From Anaerolineaceae bacterium (GTDB lineage: Bacteria; Chloroflexota; Anaerolineae; Anaerolineales; Anaerolineaceae), in contig PMIV01000228.1 in assembly GCA_003158355.1 (NCBI GenBank), positions 258 through 6,073 of the forward strand: 5,816 nucleotides of DNA, in the 5' to 3' direction. The notes below the pieces were generated by a model. That model worked only from the letters and a program-made list of their open reading frames with translations. It did not search any database and was not told where the DNA came from. This document shows, one piece after another, positions 1 to 4,972 of the stretch. The position numbers were made by a program, and so were the translations under genes. The stretch's first letter is position 1. Every line of letters begins with the position of its first letter.

Positions 1-818
1 CAAAACAGGCAGTCAAGGATGGCTTCGAGGTAGTTATTGCTATGGGCGGGGATGGTACAATAGGCGCGGTAATTCGAGGAATTGCCGGTTCAAAAGTGAG
101 TCTGGGAATTATTCCCGCCGGGACAGAAAATGATATTGCCAGAAGCCTTGGAATCCCGGATGATTTGAAAGAAGCCTGTGCTGTGATCGCATCTGGCAAC
201 ATTCGCAAACTGGATTTGGGCCAAATCAGCACTAAAAAGAGAAAGAAATTCTATTTCTTTATGGTGTCTGCGGTTGGCCTAACAGCCACTCTTTATCCGA
301 TAATTAGCGATGTTCCTCAGGGAAAGTTATGGGGAATCAAGGATGCGTTGATGACTTTTCTACGATTTAATCCATCCCCCATCGTAAATTTGACGCTGGA
401 TGATGAAAGTAAAATTGAGGTTAAAACGATGTTAGTTACCGTAGCTAATACTCCCATTTCTGGTGTAAAAAACCTGGTAGCCCCAGATGCCTCGTTGGAA
501 GATGGACTTTTGGATATTGCGGTGTACCCTGGTTTTAGCAAATCTGATTTGATCAACTATTTCCTCAAATCGGCTAATGAGGGATCAACTCCAGATGGAC
601 GCATCCAACGTTATCGGGCACGAAAAATTAAAATTAAGACGACTCCGAAACTTGATATAGCTGCAGAAGGGATCATTCTTGGAAAAGGTTCTGCCTGGAT
701 TAAAGTGCTCCCTGGAGGACTAAGGGTGATTGCTCCTGAACCGGGTAAAGGGACTGAAAAATCTCCCAAGAAAATGTCAAAGAAACTGCCTAGCCCTGTT
801 TCGCCTGTTTCCAAATGA
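1..818 (+). CDS. Diacylglycerol kinase / YegS-type lipid kinase, C-terminal part (5' end outside window)
   Basis: This is the 3' portion of a DAGK-catalytic (LCB5/YegS/DgkB-like) lipid kinase, a cytosolic or membrane-peripheral enzyme that transfers phosphate from ATP to a lipid hydroxyl such as diacylglycerol. The frame is open from base 3 and gives 271 residues. The ATG at 42 lies inside the conserved strand just before GGDGT (nt 45-59), so it is not the real start; roughly 40-60 N-terminal residues are missing. Visible family motifs, numbered from that ATG, are GGDGT (2-6, nucleotide-binding loop), GIIPAGTENDIARSLGIP (22-39), FFMVSAVGL (72-80) and EDGLLDIAVY (153-162). The C-terminal beta motif usually read as DGE is EGI here (209-211). 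The last ~25 residues are a Lys/Ser/Pro-rich tail that is probably disordered. The gene ends with TGA at 816-818, 74 nt before the phosphatase gene, with no obvious terminator, so an operon is likely. The lipid substrate cannot be told from sequence. Confidence 0.88.
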   Translation, partial: KQAVKDGFEVVIAMGGDGTIGAVIRGIAGSKVSLGIIPAGTENDIARSLGIPDDLKEACAVIASGNIRKLDLGQISTKKRKKFYFFMVSAVGLTATLYPIISDVPQGKLWGIKDALMTFLRFNPSPIVNLTLDDESKIEVKTMLVTVANTPISGVKNLVAPDASLEDGLLDIAVYPGFSKSDLINYFLKSANEGSTPDGRIQRYRARKIKIKTTPKLDIAAEGIILGKGSAWIKVLPGGLRVIAPEPGKGTEKSPKKMSKKLPSPVSPVSK

Positions 819-892
819 CTTTGTCGGTTTGAAATTATGGCTTGTATTCCTGTCAGACACGATTAGCTCCACAAAATCGGGAGATTTATTCA

Positions 893-1579
893 ATGGCAAC
901 AGAACTATTACTTATCCGACATGGAAATGCAGTACGCATAAAAGGCGACTATTATCACGCACCTTTAACTAAACTGGGGAGGGAACAAGCTGCACAGACT
1001 GGTGAATTCCTTAATGATCCAAAAAATCAGGTAGATGGTTTTTACGCCAGCCCTCTCCATCGCACACGAGAAACCGCAAAGATCATTGGAGAAAAAATTG
1101 GAAAAGAAGCCGAAATGCAAATAGGGATTCAAGAAGTTCGCTATTTCGAGATTCCTGCTTTGATCTTTTTGGAACTCCTTTCGATATCAGATCCTATTGA
1201 AGATTATCTGGATGCGCGTGTGGGTAAACCCATCTTTTGGCCTGTTGAGAAACGCGTTTCAGCAGTTCTATTGGAAATCATAGTGAAACATCCAAATCAA
1301 CGAATTGCTGTCGTCGCTCATGCAGGGGTGATCTCGGCAGCACTATCGTGGTATTTTCCCGAAAAACGTTGGCGTTGGTGGCGCACAACCGTCAGTAATT
1401 GTTCAATTACGCGATTTAAAATCGAAGGTACCCATGCGGAACTTCTGGCATTTAATGATATTAAGCATTTGAGCCCTGCACACATCTCCACACAACCTCC
1501 TGCGATGCCGGTCGAAATTACAAAGGATGTCCATCCAGTTGAAAAAGCTTTGGTGTTTGAAAAGACCAAAAAAGAATGA
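893..1579 (+). CDS. Histidine phosphatase superfamily (phosphoglycerate mutase-like) protein
   Basis: A 228-residue cytosolic branch-1 histidine phosphatase, which works through a phosphohistidine intermediate. R9-H10-G11 in LLLIRHGNA carries the nucleophilic His. LTKLGREQA (25-33) and YASPLHRTRETA (51-62) are the usual phosphate-pocket motifs, with R57 as the second Arg. E81 is a candidate acid, and VVAHAGVI (140-147) holds the second catalytic His, H143. The start is ATG 893: CGGGAG at 878-883 lies 9 nt upstream, and the RHG motif then falls at the family's usual distance from the N-terminus. An in-frame TTG at 842 would add 17 residues but has no Shine-Dalgarno. A Trp/Arg cluster (RWRWWR, 159-164) follows the second His, and the last ~30 residues are a charged tail beyond the core fold. 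The substrate is unknown; the superfamily includes mutases and phosphatases for sugar phosphates, phosphoproteins and cobamide precursors. Its position behind a lipid kinase gene is suggestive but not diagnostic. Confidence 0.88.
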   Translation: MATELLLIRHGNAVRIKGDYYHAPLTKLGREQAAQTGEFLNDPKNQVDGFYASPLHRTRETAKIIGEKIGKEAEMQIGIQEVRYFEIPALIFLELLSISDPIEDYLDARVGKPIFWPVEKRVSAVLLEIIVKHPNQRIAVVAHAGVISAALSWYFPEKRWRWWRTTVSNCSITRFKIEGTHAELLAFNDIKHLSPAHISTQPPAMPVEITKDVHPVEKALVFEKTKKE

Positions 1580-1592
1580 AATATCGATAATG

Positions 1593-1641
1593 GCATTCAC
1601 CTATTGAAATTGGATATCAGTTTAAAGTCATTAGCATTCAC
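1593..1641 (+). repeat. Direct repeat GCATTCAC (two copies, 41 bp apart)
   Basis: GCATTCAC occurs at 1593-1600 and 1634-1641, start to start 41 bp, about four helical turns. The second copy directly abuts the TTGACA hexamer of the candidate PPK2 promoter. This placement would suit an activator or repressor site, but an 8-mer pair in an AT-rich gap can also occur by chance. Confidence 0.35.
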
Positions 1642-1683
1642 TTGACATTAAAGGCTTGATAAAAATATGAATTATGTTTTAAT
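1642..1683 (+). promoter_or_regulatory. Candidate sigma70-type promoter(s) for the PPK2 gene
   Basis: Two overlapping element pairs can be read. One is a perfect TTGACA (1642-1647) with TATGAA (1666-1671) at an 18-bp spacer. The other is TTGATA (1656-1661) with TTTAAT (1678-1683) at a 16-bp spacer, each hexamer matching 5 of 6 consensus bases. Both would start transcription just upstream of the PPK2 Shine-Dalgarno, implying a short leader. The -10 of the second pair lies at the left edge of the 20-bp palindrome. The gap of 131 bp after the phosphatase gene supports an independent transcription unit. Confidence 0.5.
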
Positions 1684-1698
1684 CCTTATAAGGATTAA
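1679..1698. promoter_or_regulatory. Perfect 20-bp palindrome, candidate operator upstream of the PPK2 gene
   Basis: The half-site TTAATCCTTA (1679-1688) is followed directly by its exact reverse complement TAAGGATTAA (1689-1698). It overlaps or directly follows the candidate -10 elements and ends 2 nt before the AGGAG Shine-Dalgarno. A dimeric repressor bound here would block initiation. In mRNA the same bases could form a 7-bp stem (TTAATCC/GGATTAA) with a 6-nt loop next to the ribosome site. No regulator gene is in the window and I do not recognise the motif. Confidence 0.5.
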
Positions 1699-1710
1699 CC
1701 AGGAGATAAA

Positions 1711-2529
1711 ATGGATCGCTATCGAATCAAGCTCAATCAGAAGCTGAATTTAGAAAAGGATTTTGACCCAAATGATCTGGGTGATTGGGGGGGAAAAAAG
1801 AATGAGGGAGTCGCCAAATTGGCGGACCTTCACCTGGAATTAGATCAACTGCAGGAAGTCCTTTACGCCGAACATAAACATAAAGTTCTGATCGTGCTGC
1901 AAGGCATGGATACGGCTGGCAAAGATGGGACCATCCGCAGCGTGTTTGATGGTGTAAACCCTCAAGGTGTAAATGTATCCAGTTTTAAAGTACCGACTGC
2001 GATAGAGATGGATCACGATTTCCTTTGGCGAGTGCATGACCAGGTGCCTGGCAAAGGTGAATTAGTCATATTCAACCGCTCACATTATGAACAGGTTTTG
2101 GTGGTCCGGGTGCATAACCTTGAGCCTGAAAGTGATTGGCGCAAGCATTACCAACAGATCAATGATTTTGAGCGCCTGCTGACCGAGACCGGGACGATAA
2201 TTCTTAAATTTTTCTTGCACATCGACCGGGACGAACAAAAAAATCGCTTATTGGAAAGATTGGATACGCCAGAAAAACATTGGAAATTTAACCCGGCAGA
2301 CTTAGTTGAGCGTAATGTGTGGCCGGAATACATTAAAGCCTACCAAGAAGCAATATCAGCTACAAGCACAGATTATGCCCCCTGGTATGTGATACCCTCC
2401 AACCATAATTGGTATCGCAATTTATTAATATCCAATTTTGTAGTTGATGAGTTAAAGAAATTAAATATGCAGTATCCGCCTGAAGCTGAAAATTTGGACC
2501 AATATCGCAAACAATTAGAAGGCGAGTAA
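1711..2529 (+). CDS. ppk2: Polyphosphate kinase 2 family protein (polyP:nucleotide phosphotransferase, class III-like)
   Basis: A 272-residue cytosolic P-loop kinase of the PPK2 family, which transfers phosphate between polyphosphate and nucleotides. VLQGMDTAGKDGTIR (62-76) contains the Walker A loop with K71. GVNPQGVNVSSFKVP (81-95) is the typical following segment. FNRSHYEQVLVVRVH (121-135) is the Walker B-region signature. ERLDTPEKHWKFNP (182-195) is the basic lid, and YAPWYVIPSNHNWYRN (222-237) is the C-terminal signature. The single-domain length and the NRSHYE-x-VLVVRVH form fit the class III group, whose studied members phosphorylate AMP and ADP; that specificity is inference here. The start ATG 1711 follows AGGAG (1701-1705) with a 5-nt spacer. 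Candidate promoters and a palindromic operator lie directly upstream. Codons 27-30 contain a G7A6G run (1787-1800), but the frame is intact. The gene is convergent with ppx, so polyphosphate-using and polyphosphate-degrading enzymes face each other. Confidence 0.93.
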   Translation: MDRYRIKLNQKLNLEKDFDPNDLGDWGGKKNEGVAKLADLHLELDQLQEVLYAEHKHKVLIVLQGMDTAGKDGTIRSVFDGVNPQGVNVSSFKVPTAIEMDHDFLWRVHDQVPGKGELVIFNRSHYEQVLVVRVHNLEPESDWRKHYQQINDFERLLTETGTIILKFFLHIDRDEQKNRLLERLDTPEKHWKFNPADLVERNVWPEYIKAYQEAISATSTDYAPWYVIPSNHNWYRNLLISNFVVDELKKLNMQYPPEAENLDQYRKQLEGE

Positions 2530-2556
2530 GATCGTCTACTTAGTTAAAGGCGTGAA

Positions 2557-2586
2557 GATAATAAAGGCAGAAAAGTTTTTATTATC
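2557..2586. terminator. AT-rich hairpin between convergent PPK2 and PPX genes, possible bidirectional terminator
   Basis: GATAATAAA (2557-2565) is exactly complementary to TTTATTATC (2578-2586). In the plus-strand transcript the stem can continue through two G-U pairs and a C-G pair, giving a 12-bp stem with a 6-nt A-rich loop. It starts 28 nt after the PPK2 stop and lies 3 nt beyond the PPX stop on the other strand. There is no GC-rich stem base and no clear U-run after the stem in either direction, so termination efficiency is doubtful. Confidence 0.4.
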
Positions 2587-2588
2587 GG

Positions 2589-4157
2589 TTATTTTGAGTT
2601 GAAAATTGCCTGTCGAATGATCAAATTCAAACCGAAGGTTTTTTTAAATGCTGCTTTGTGGTTTTCTGCTCCCCAGATTTCGAGCTGATCATCTTTGTTA
2701 GCTTCAATATCCAGAAGGATGTTTTTTTCACCACTCTTGGATAAGGTCACTTTGGTCACTGCCGACCTATGAGAACGGTCTAAACTTTCGCCCAGCCGCA
2801 GGAACATACTCATTATTTTGACTGCTTCCTGTTCCGTTGGACCAAGATCGGAAAATTGGGGTTGTTTTCGGTTGGGTAGCCCTTTTCGGTGATAAAAAGC
2901 CGTGCTGGCCATAACAGAGATTTCGGTTTGGTCGAATCCAAGTAGTTCGGCATTGTGGATGAGATAGTAACTGTGAGCATTATGGTTGTTATAGCTGAGG
3001 AAAGCGCCAACATCATGCAAGAAAGCTGCGTAACCAAGCAATTCGCGTTGTTTGATGTCGAGATGATGCAGCCCGATCTTCCCAGCGCTATCAAATATTT
3101 GTAAAGAAAGTCGGCGTACCTGTTCAGCATGGACTTCATCCACCATGCCGGTGCGTGCCAACTGTAAAACGCTGCGTTCACGTACTGTAAGCTGGTCCGA
3201 GGTTATCTGAAGCTGATTATAAGTGAGGTAATCAACTAAAAGCCCATCACGCAATCCCCTCTGGCTGATCGTAATAGAAGGCAAGTGCATTTCTTCCATC
3301 AGCACATCCAGAATCGCGGCGCCAGGGAAAATAATATCAGCCCGTTCAGGGTTGATCCCCGGAATCAGGCGTCTTTCTTCAAGATCGCGGGAACACAGCA
3401 GTTGTATGGTGGCTTTTAACTCTTCTGCAGTCATTACATCATCTTGTTGCAAACGACGTTTGTAAAACATTCTTGAACTGATCTCTGCCAGATTGATGAT
3501 TGTGCCGGAGGAACCGATCGCCATATCCAATTGGTAGGGTTGGAAGAGAAGGACGGTCTGTTTTATTTGTGGTTGTATGGTATTTCGAATCATCATGTAG
3601 TCTTGCACATCTACCACACCATTTTTCTTTGGCAGCGAGATCACACTTGCCAGGCGGATCGCGCCCATGCGCATAGATGCGAGTTCCTGATATTGTTGTT
3701 GGTTGCCAACTATTAGTTCTGTTGAACCACCTCCAATATCTATGAACAACGCCTGATGTTCTCCCAAATGCAATCCGCTTGCGACCCCCAGATAGATCAA
3801 ACGTGCTTCTTCTTCACCAGAAACAGGGAGAACTTTAATATGGGCTTTTTCTTTTAACATATCGATAAATTCTTGCTGATTTATGGCTTCACGTGTAGCT
3901 GAGGTTGCTACAGCAATGATCTCATCGGCGAGGCGTGAGCGAGCCATTTCACAAAATTTTTGGCAGACTAGGGCAGCGCGCTGCATGGCGGGTGGCTGCA
4001 ATTTCTGTTCGATAAATTCATCTTCACCCAAACGCACTACTTCTTTTTGCTGGGTAAGAGTGGTGATTGAATGATTTTTATCGATGCGAACTAAGAGGAG
4101 GCGAATTGAGTTAGTACCAATATCCAAAAAAGCGACATTTCGTGGTAACTTAGTCAT
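2589..4157 (-). CDS. ppx: Exopolyphosphatase / guanosine pentaphosphate phosphatase (Ppx/GppA family) with C-terminal HD domain
   Basis: A 522-residue cytosolic Ppx/GppA enzyme that removes terminal phosphate from polyphosphate and, in some relatives, from pppGpp. The ASKHA-fold half shows DIGTNSIRLLL (12-22, phosphate 1 loop), ATSATREA (84-91), SGEEEARLIYLGV (113-125, containing the family's catalytic Glu), IDIGGGSTELI (139-149, phosphate 2 loop) and GSSGTI (215-220). The C-terminal half is an HD-type helical domain: HAEQVRRL (343-350), FLHDVG (379-384, H381/D382), H392, YHRKGLP (422-428) and LRLGESLDRSH (453-463), followed by the usual final beta-rich segment. The position where HD proteins normally carry the last metal-binding Asp is E457. 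Length is close to the ~500 residues of the full-length E. coli-type enzyme. ATG 4157-4155 overlaps the end of the HD gene by 8 nt and has only a weak AGAG upstream, consistent with translational coupling. PPX versus GppA specificity cannot be decided from sequence; the PPK2 and CHAD neighbours favour polyphosphate. Confidence 0.94.
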   Translation of the reverse strand: MTKLPRNVAFLDIGTNSIRLLLVRIDKNHSITTLTQQKEVVRLGEDEFIEQKLQPPAMQRAALVCQKFCEMARSRLADEIIAVATSATREAINQQEFIDMLKEKAHIKVLPVSGEEEARLIYLGVASGLHLGEHQALFIDIGGGSTELIVGNQQQYQELASMRMGAIRLASVISLPKKNGVVDVQDYMMIRNTIQPQIKQTVLLFQPYQLDMAIGSSGTIINLAEISSRMFYKRRLQQDDVMTAEELKATIQLLCSRDLEERRLIPGINPERADIIFPGAAILDVLMEEMHLPSITISQRGLRDGLLVDYLTYNQLQITSDQLTVRERSVLQLARTGMVDEVHAEQVRRLSLQIFDSAGKIGLHHLDIKQRELLGYAAFLHDVGAFLSYNNHNAHSYYLIHNAELLGFDQTEISVMASTAFYHRKGLPNRKQPQFSDLGPTEQEAVKIMSMFLRLGESLDRSHRSAVTKVTLSKSGEKNILLDIEANKDDQLEIWGAENHKAAFKKTFGLNLIIRQAIFNSK

Positions 4158-4809
4158 GACGACTCTTTTTATAAACCAAAATTAGTTCCCGCTGGAATAC
4201 TAATTCAAAAAGGTCCGCTTTTTTCAAGGATACCAGGCTTTCATTGGGAATCACTTTCTTTACCGTGCAGACCATGGTAACCCGCTTTTTGGTTATTTTG
4301 CAGGTGAGATCACGGACACGGTTTTGATGAAGGCAATCCAACCCATCCGCTACCCGAAGTAAAGCAGCTAAAATGCGAACGATTTGCTGTTCTTCAGGAG
4401 TAAGCGACGCAAAATTATCATGTCTGGGGTCAGGCAATGCTTTGCGGTGATAGCGTGCCACTGATCCGATGATCAATCTTTCTTTACTTTCAAAAGGTAA
4501 CAACGGAGTGCTAAGAATAATTTTCAATGCCACTTTATGATGGTCCTTGCGCCCTTCGATCCAACCAATATCATGTAAGAGGGCAGCACATTGCAGCCAG
4601 AAACGTTCTCGAGGACCGAGGTTGTGAAGGGAAGATAATTCATCGAATAAACATAACGCTAACCTTGTTACCTGGTTTGTGTGTTCGACTTCGTAATTGC
4701 AACTCTCAGCAAGATGAATGACGGCTGGCAGCCGGTCATCTATTTGGTACGAAATAGCACTATCAAGCTCAGCTTTGACATTTTTAAGGTTACTTTCTTT
4801 GAGTACCAT
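4150..4809 (-). CDS. Stand-alone HD-domain protein, paralogue of the PPX C-terminal half
   Basis: A 219-residue soluble protein with a complete set of HD phosphohydrolase positions: H43 (EHTNQVTRLAL), H79-D80 (ALLHDIG), H90/H91, H121 (ARYHRKALP) and D155 (LLRVADGLD). It aligns without gaps to residues 381-467 of the neighbouring PPX (79-165 here), with about 30 of 87 residues identical by hand count, including HDxG, LLxF, YHRKxLP, LxPxEQ and LRxxxxLDxxH. The similarity continues into the C-terminal segment (LFELVFQRELILV against FKKTFGLNLII). It therefore matches PPX domains III-IV without the catalytic ASKHA half. The start ATG 4809-4807 has GGTGA about 6 nt upstream. Its last codons overlap the ppx start by 8 nt, so the two are very likely made together. 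Function is not established: candidates are a subunit or regulator of PPX, or a metal-dependent phosphohydrolase acting on a nucleotide or short polyphosphate. The HD assignment is firm; the role is open. Confidence 0.87.
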   Translation of the reverse strand: MVLKESNLKNVKAELDSAISYQIDDRLPAVIHLAESCNYEVEHTNQVTRLALCLFDELSSLHNLGPRERFWLQCAALLHDIGWIEGRKDHHKVALKIILSTPLLPFESKERLIIGSVARYHRKALPDPRHDNFASLTPEEQQIVRILAALLRVADGLDCLHQNRVRDLTCKITKKRVTMVCTVKKVIPNESLVSLKKADLFELVFQRELILVYKKSRHD

Positions 4810-4971
4810 TCATTTCACCATTTCATATACTAACTATTGATAATAGGATAAACTTTGAAAAACGATGTGCTTTAAATTACCAGTTACCTACATCTGATCT
4901 TTATTTAACTGACCGGGCGAATACCTGATCAGCCAACAGATCGATCTGAGATCTGATAAAACCATTAGGTT
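4810..4971 (-). other. Intergenic region between the CHAD and HD genes
   Basis: This 162-bp gap holds no gene. Its CHAD-proximal half contains the GATC-rich palindrome cluster described separately. Its HD-proximal half is AT-rich and includes a short inverted repeat CTATTGATAATAG (4834-4846) and a duplicated TTACC separated by AG (4877-4888). I could not find a convincing -35/-10 pair for the HD-ppx genes on the minus strand; weak A/T-rich -10-like words are present, so a promoter here is plausible but not shown. Read-through from the CHAD gene is the alternative. Confidence 0.5.
4928..4957 (-). promoter_or_regulatory. Two-tier palindromic element downstream of the CHAD gene
   Basis: The perfect 12-bp palindrome CAGATCGATCTG (4937-4948) is flanked at equal distances by ATCAG (4928-4932) and CTGAT (4953-4957), which are complementary to each other. 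The whole 30-bp block is thus two nested inverted repeats with 4-nt internal spacers. In the CHAD transcript it begins 14 nt after the stop codon and could fold into a stem with a UCGA loop. No U-run follows, so it is not a standard terminator; a protein-binding site is equally possible. Confidence 0.4.
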
Positions 4972-4972
4972 T
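4959..4972 (-). terminator. Weak terminator-like hairpin at the CHAD gene stop
   Basis: On the minus-strand transcript a 5-bp stem, AAACC/GGUUU with a 4-nt loop, is followed by U-A-U. It overlaps the TGA stop at 4974-4972. The stem is short and the U-tract minimal, so this is only a possible weak terminator, perhaps acting together with the palindromic block just downstream. Confidence 0.2.

Noticed and set aside
317..814. Antisense open frames (317-556 and 611-814) under the lipid kinase gene
   Set aside because: The plus strand carries clear family motifs through this region; the antisense frames are short and featureless.
842..892. TTG start at 842 extending the histidine phosphatase by 17 residues
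   Set aside because: There is no Shine-Dalgarno, and the added residues do not fit the family N-terminus, whereas ATG 893 has CGGGAG 9 nt upstream and places RHG at residues 9-11.
819..892. Possible promoter between the lipid kinase and phosphatase genes (TTGAAA at 829-834)
   Set aside because: No acceptable -10 element lies 16-18 bp downstream. Co-transcription across the 74-nt gap is the simpler reading.
730..972. Open frame of 80 codons spanning the lipid kinase end and the phosphatase start
   Set aside because: It overlaps two well-supported genes in another frame and shows no motif or ribosome-binding site.
2813..3181. 122-codon open frame on the minus strand inside ppx
   Set aside because: It is fully contained in the PPX coding sequence in a different frame of the same strand, and the translation has no recognisable pattern. 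It is a shadow of the real gene.
3531..3716. 61-codon plus-strand open frame inside ppx
   Set aside because: It is antisense to the conserved PPX catalytic half, with no start signal or motif.
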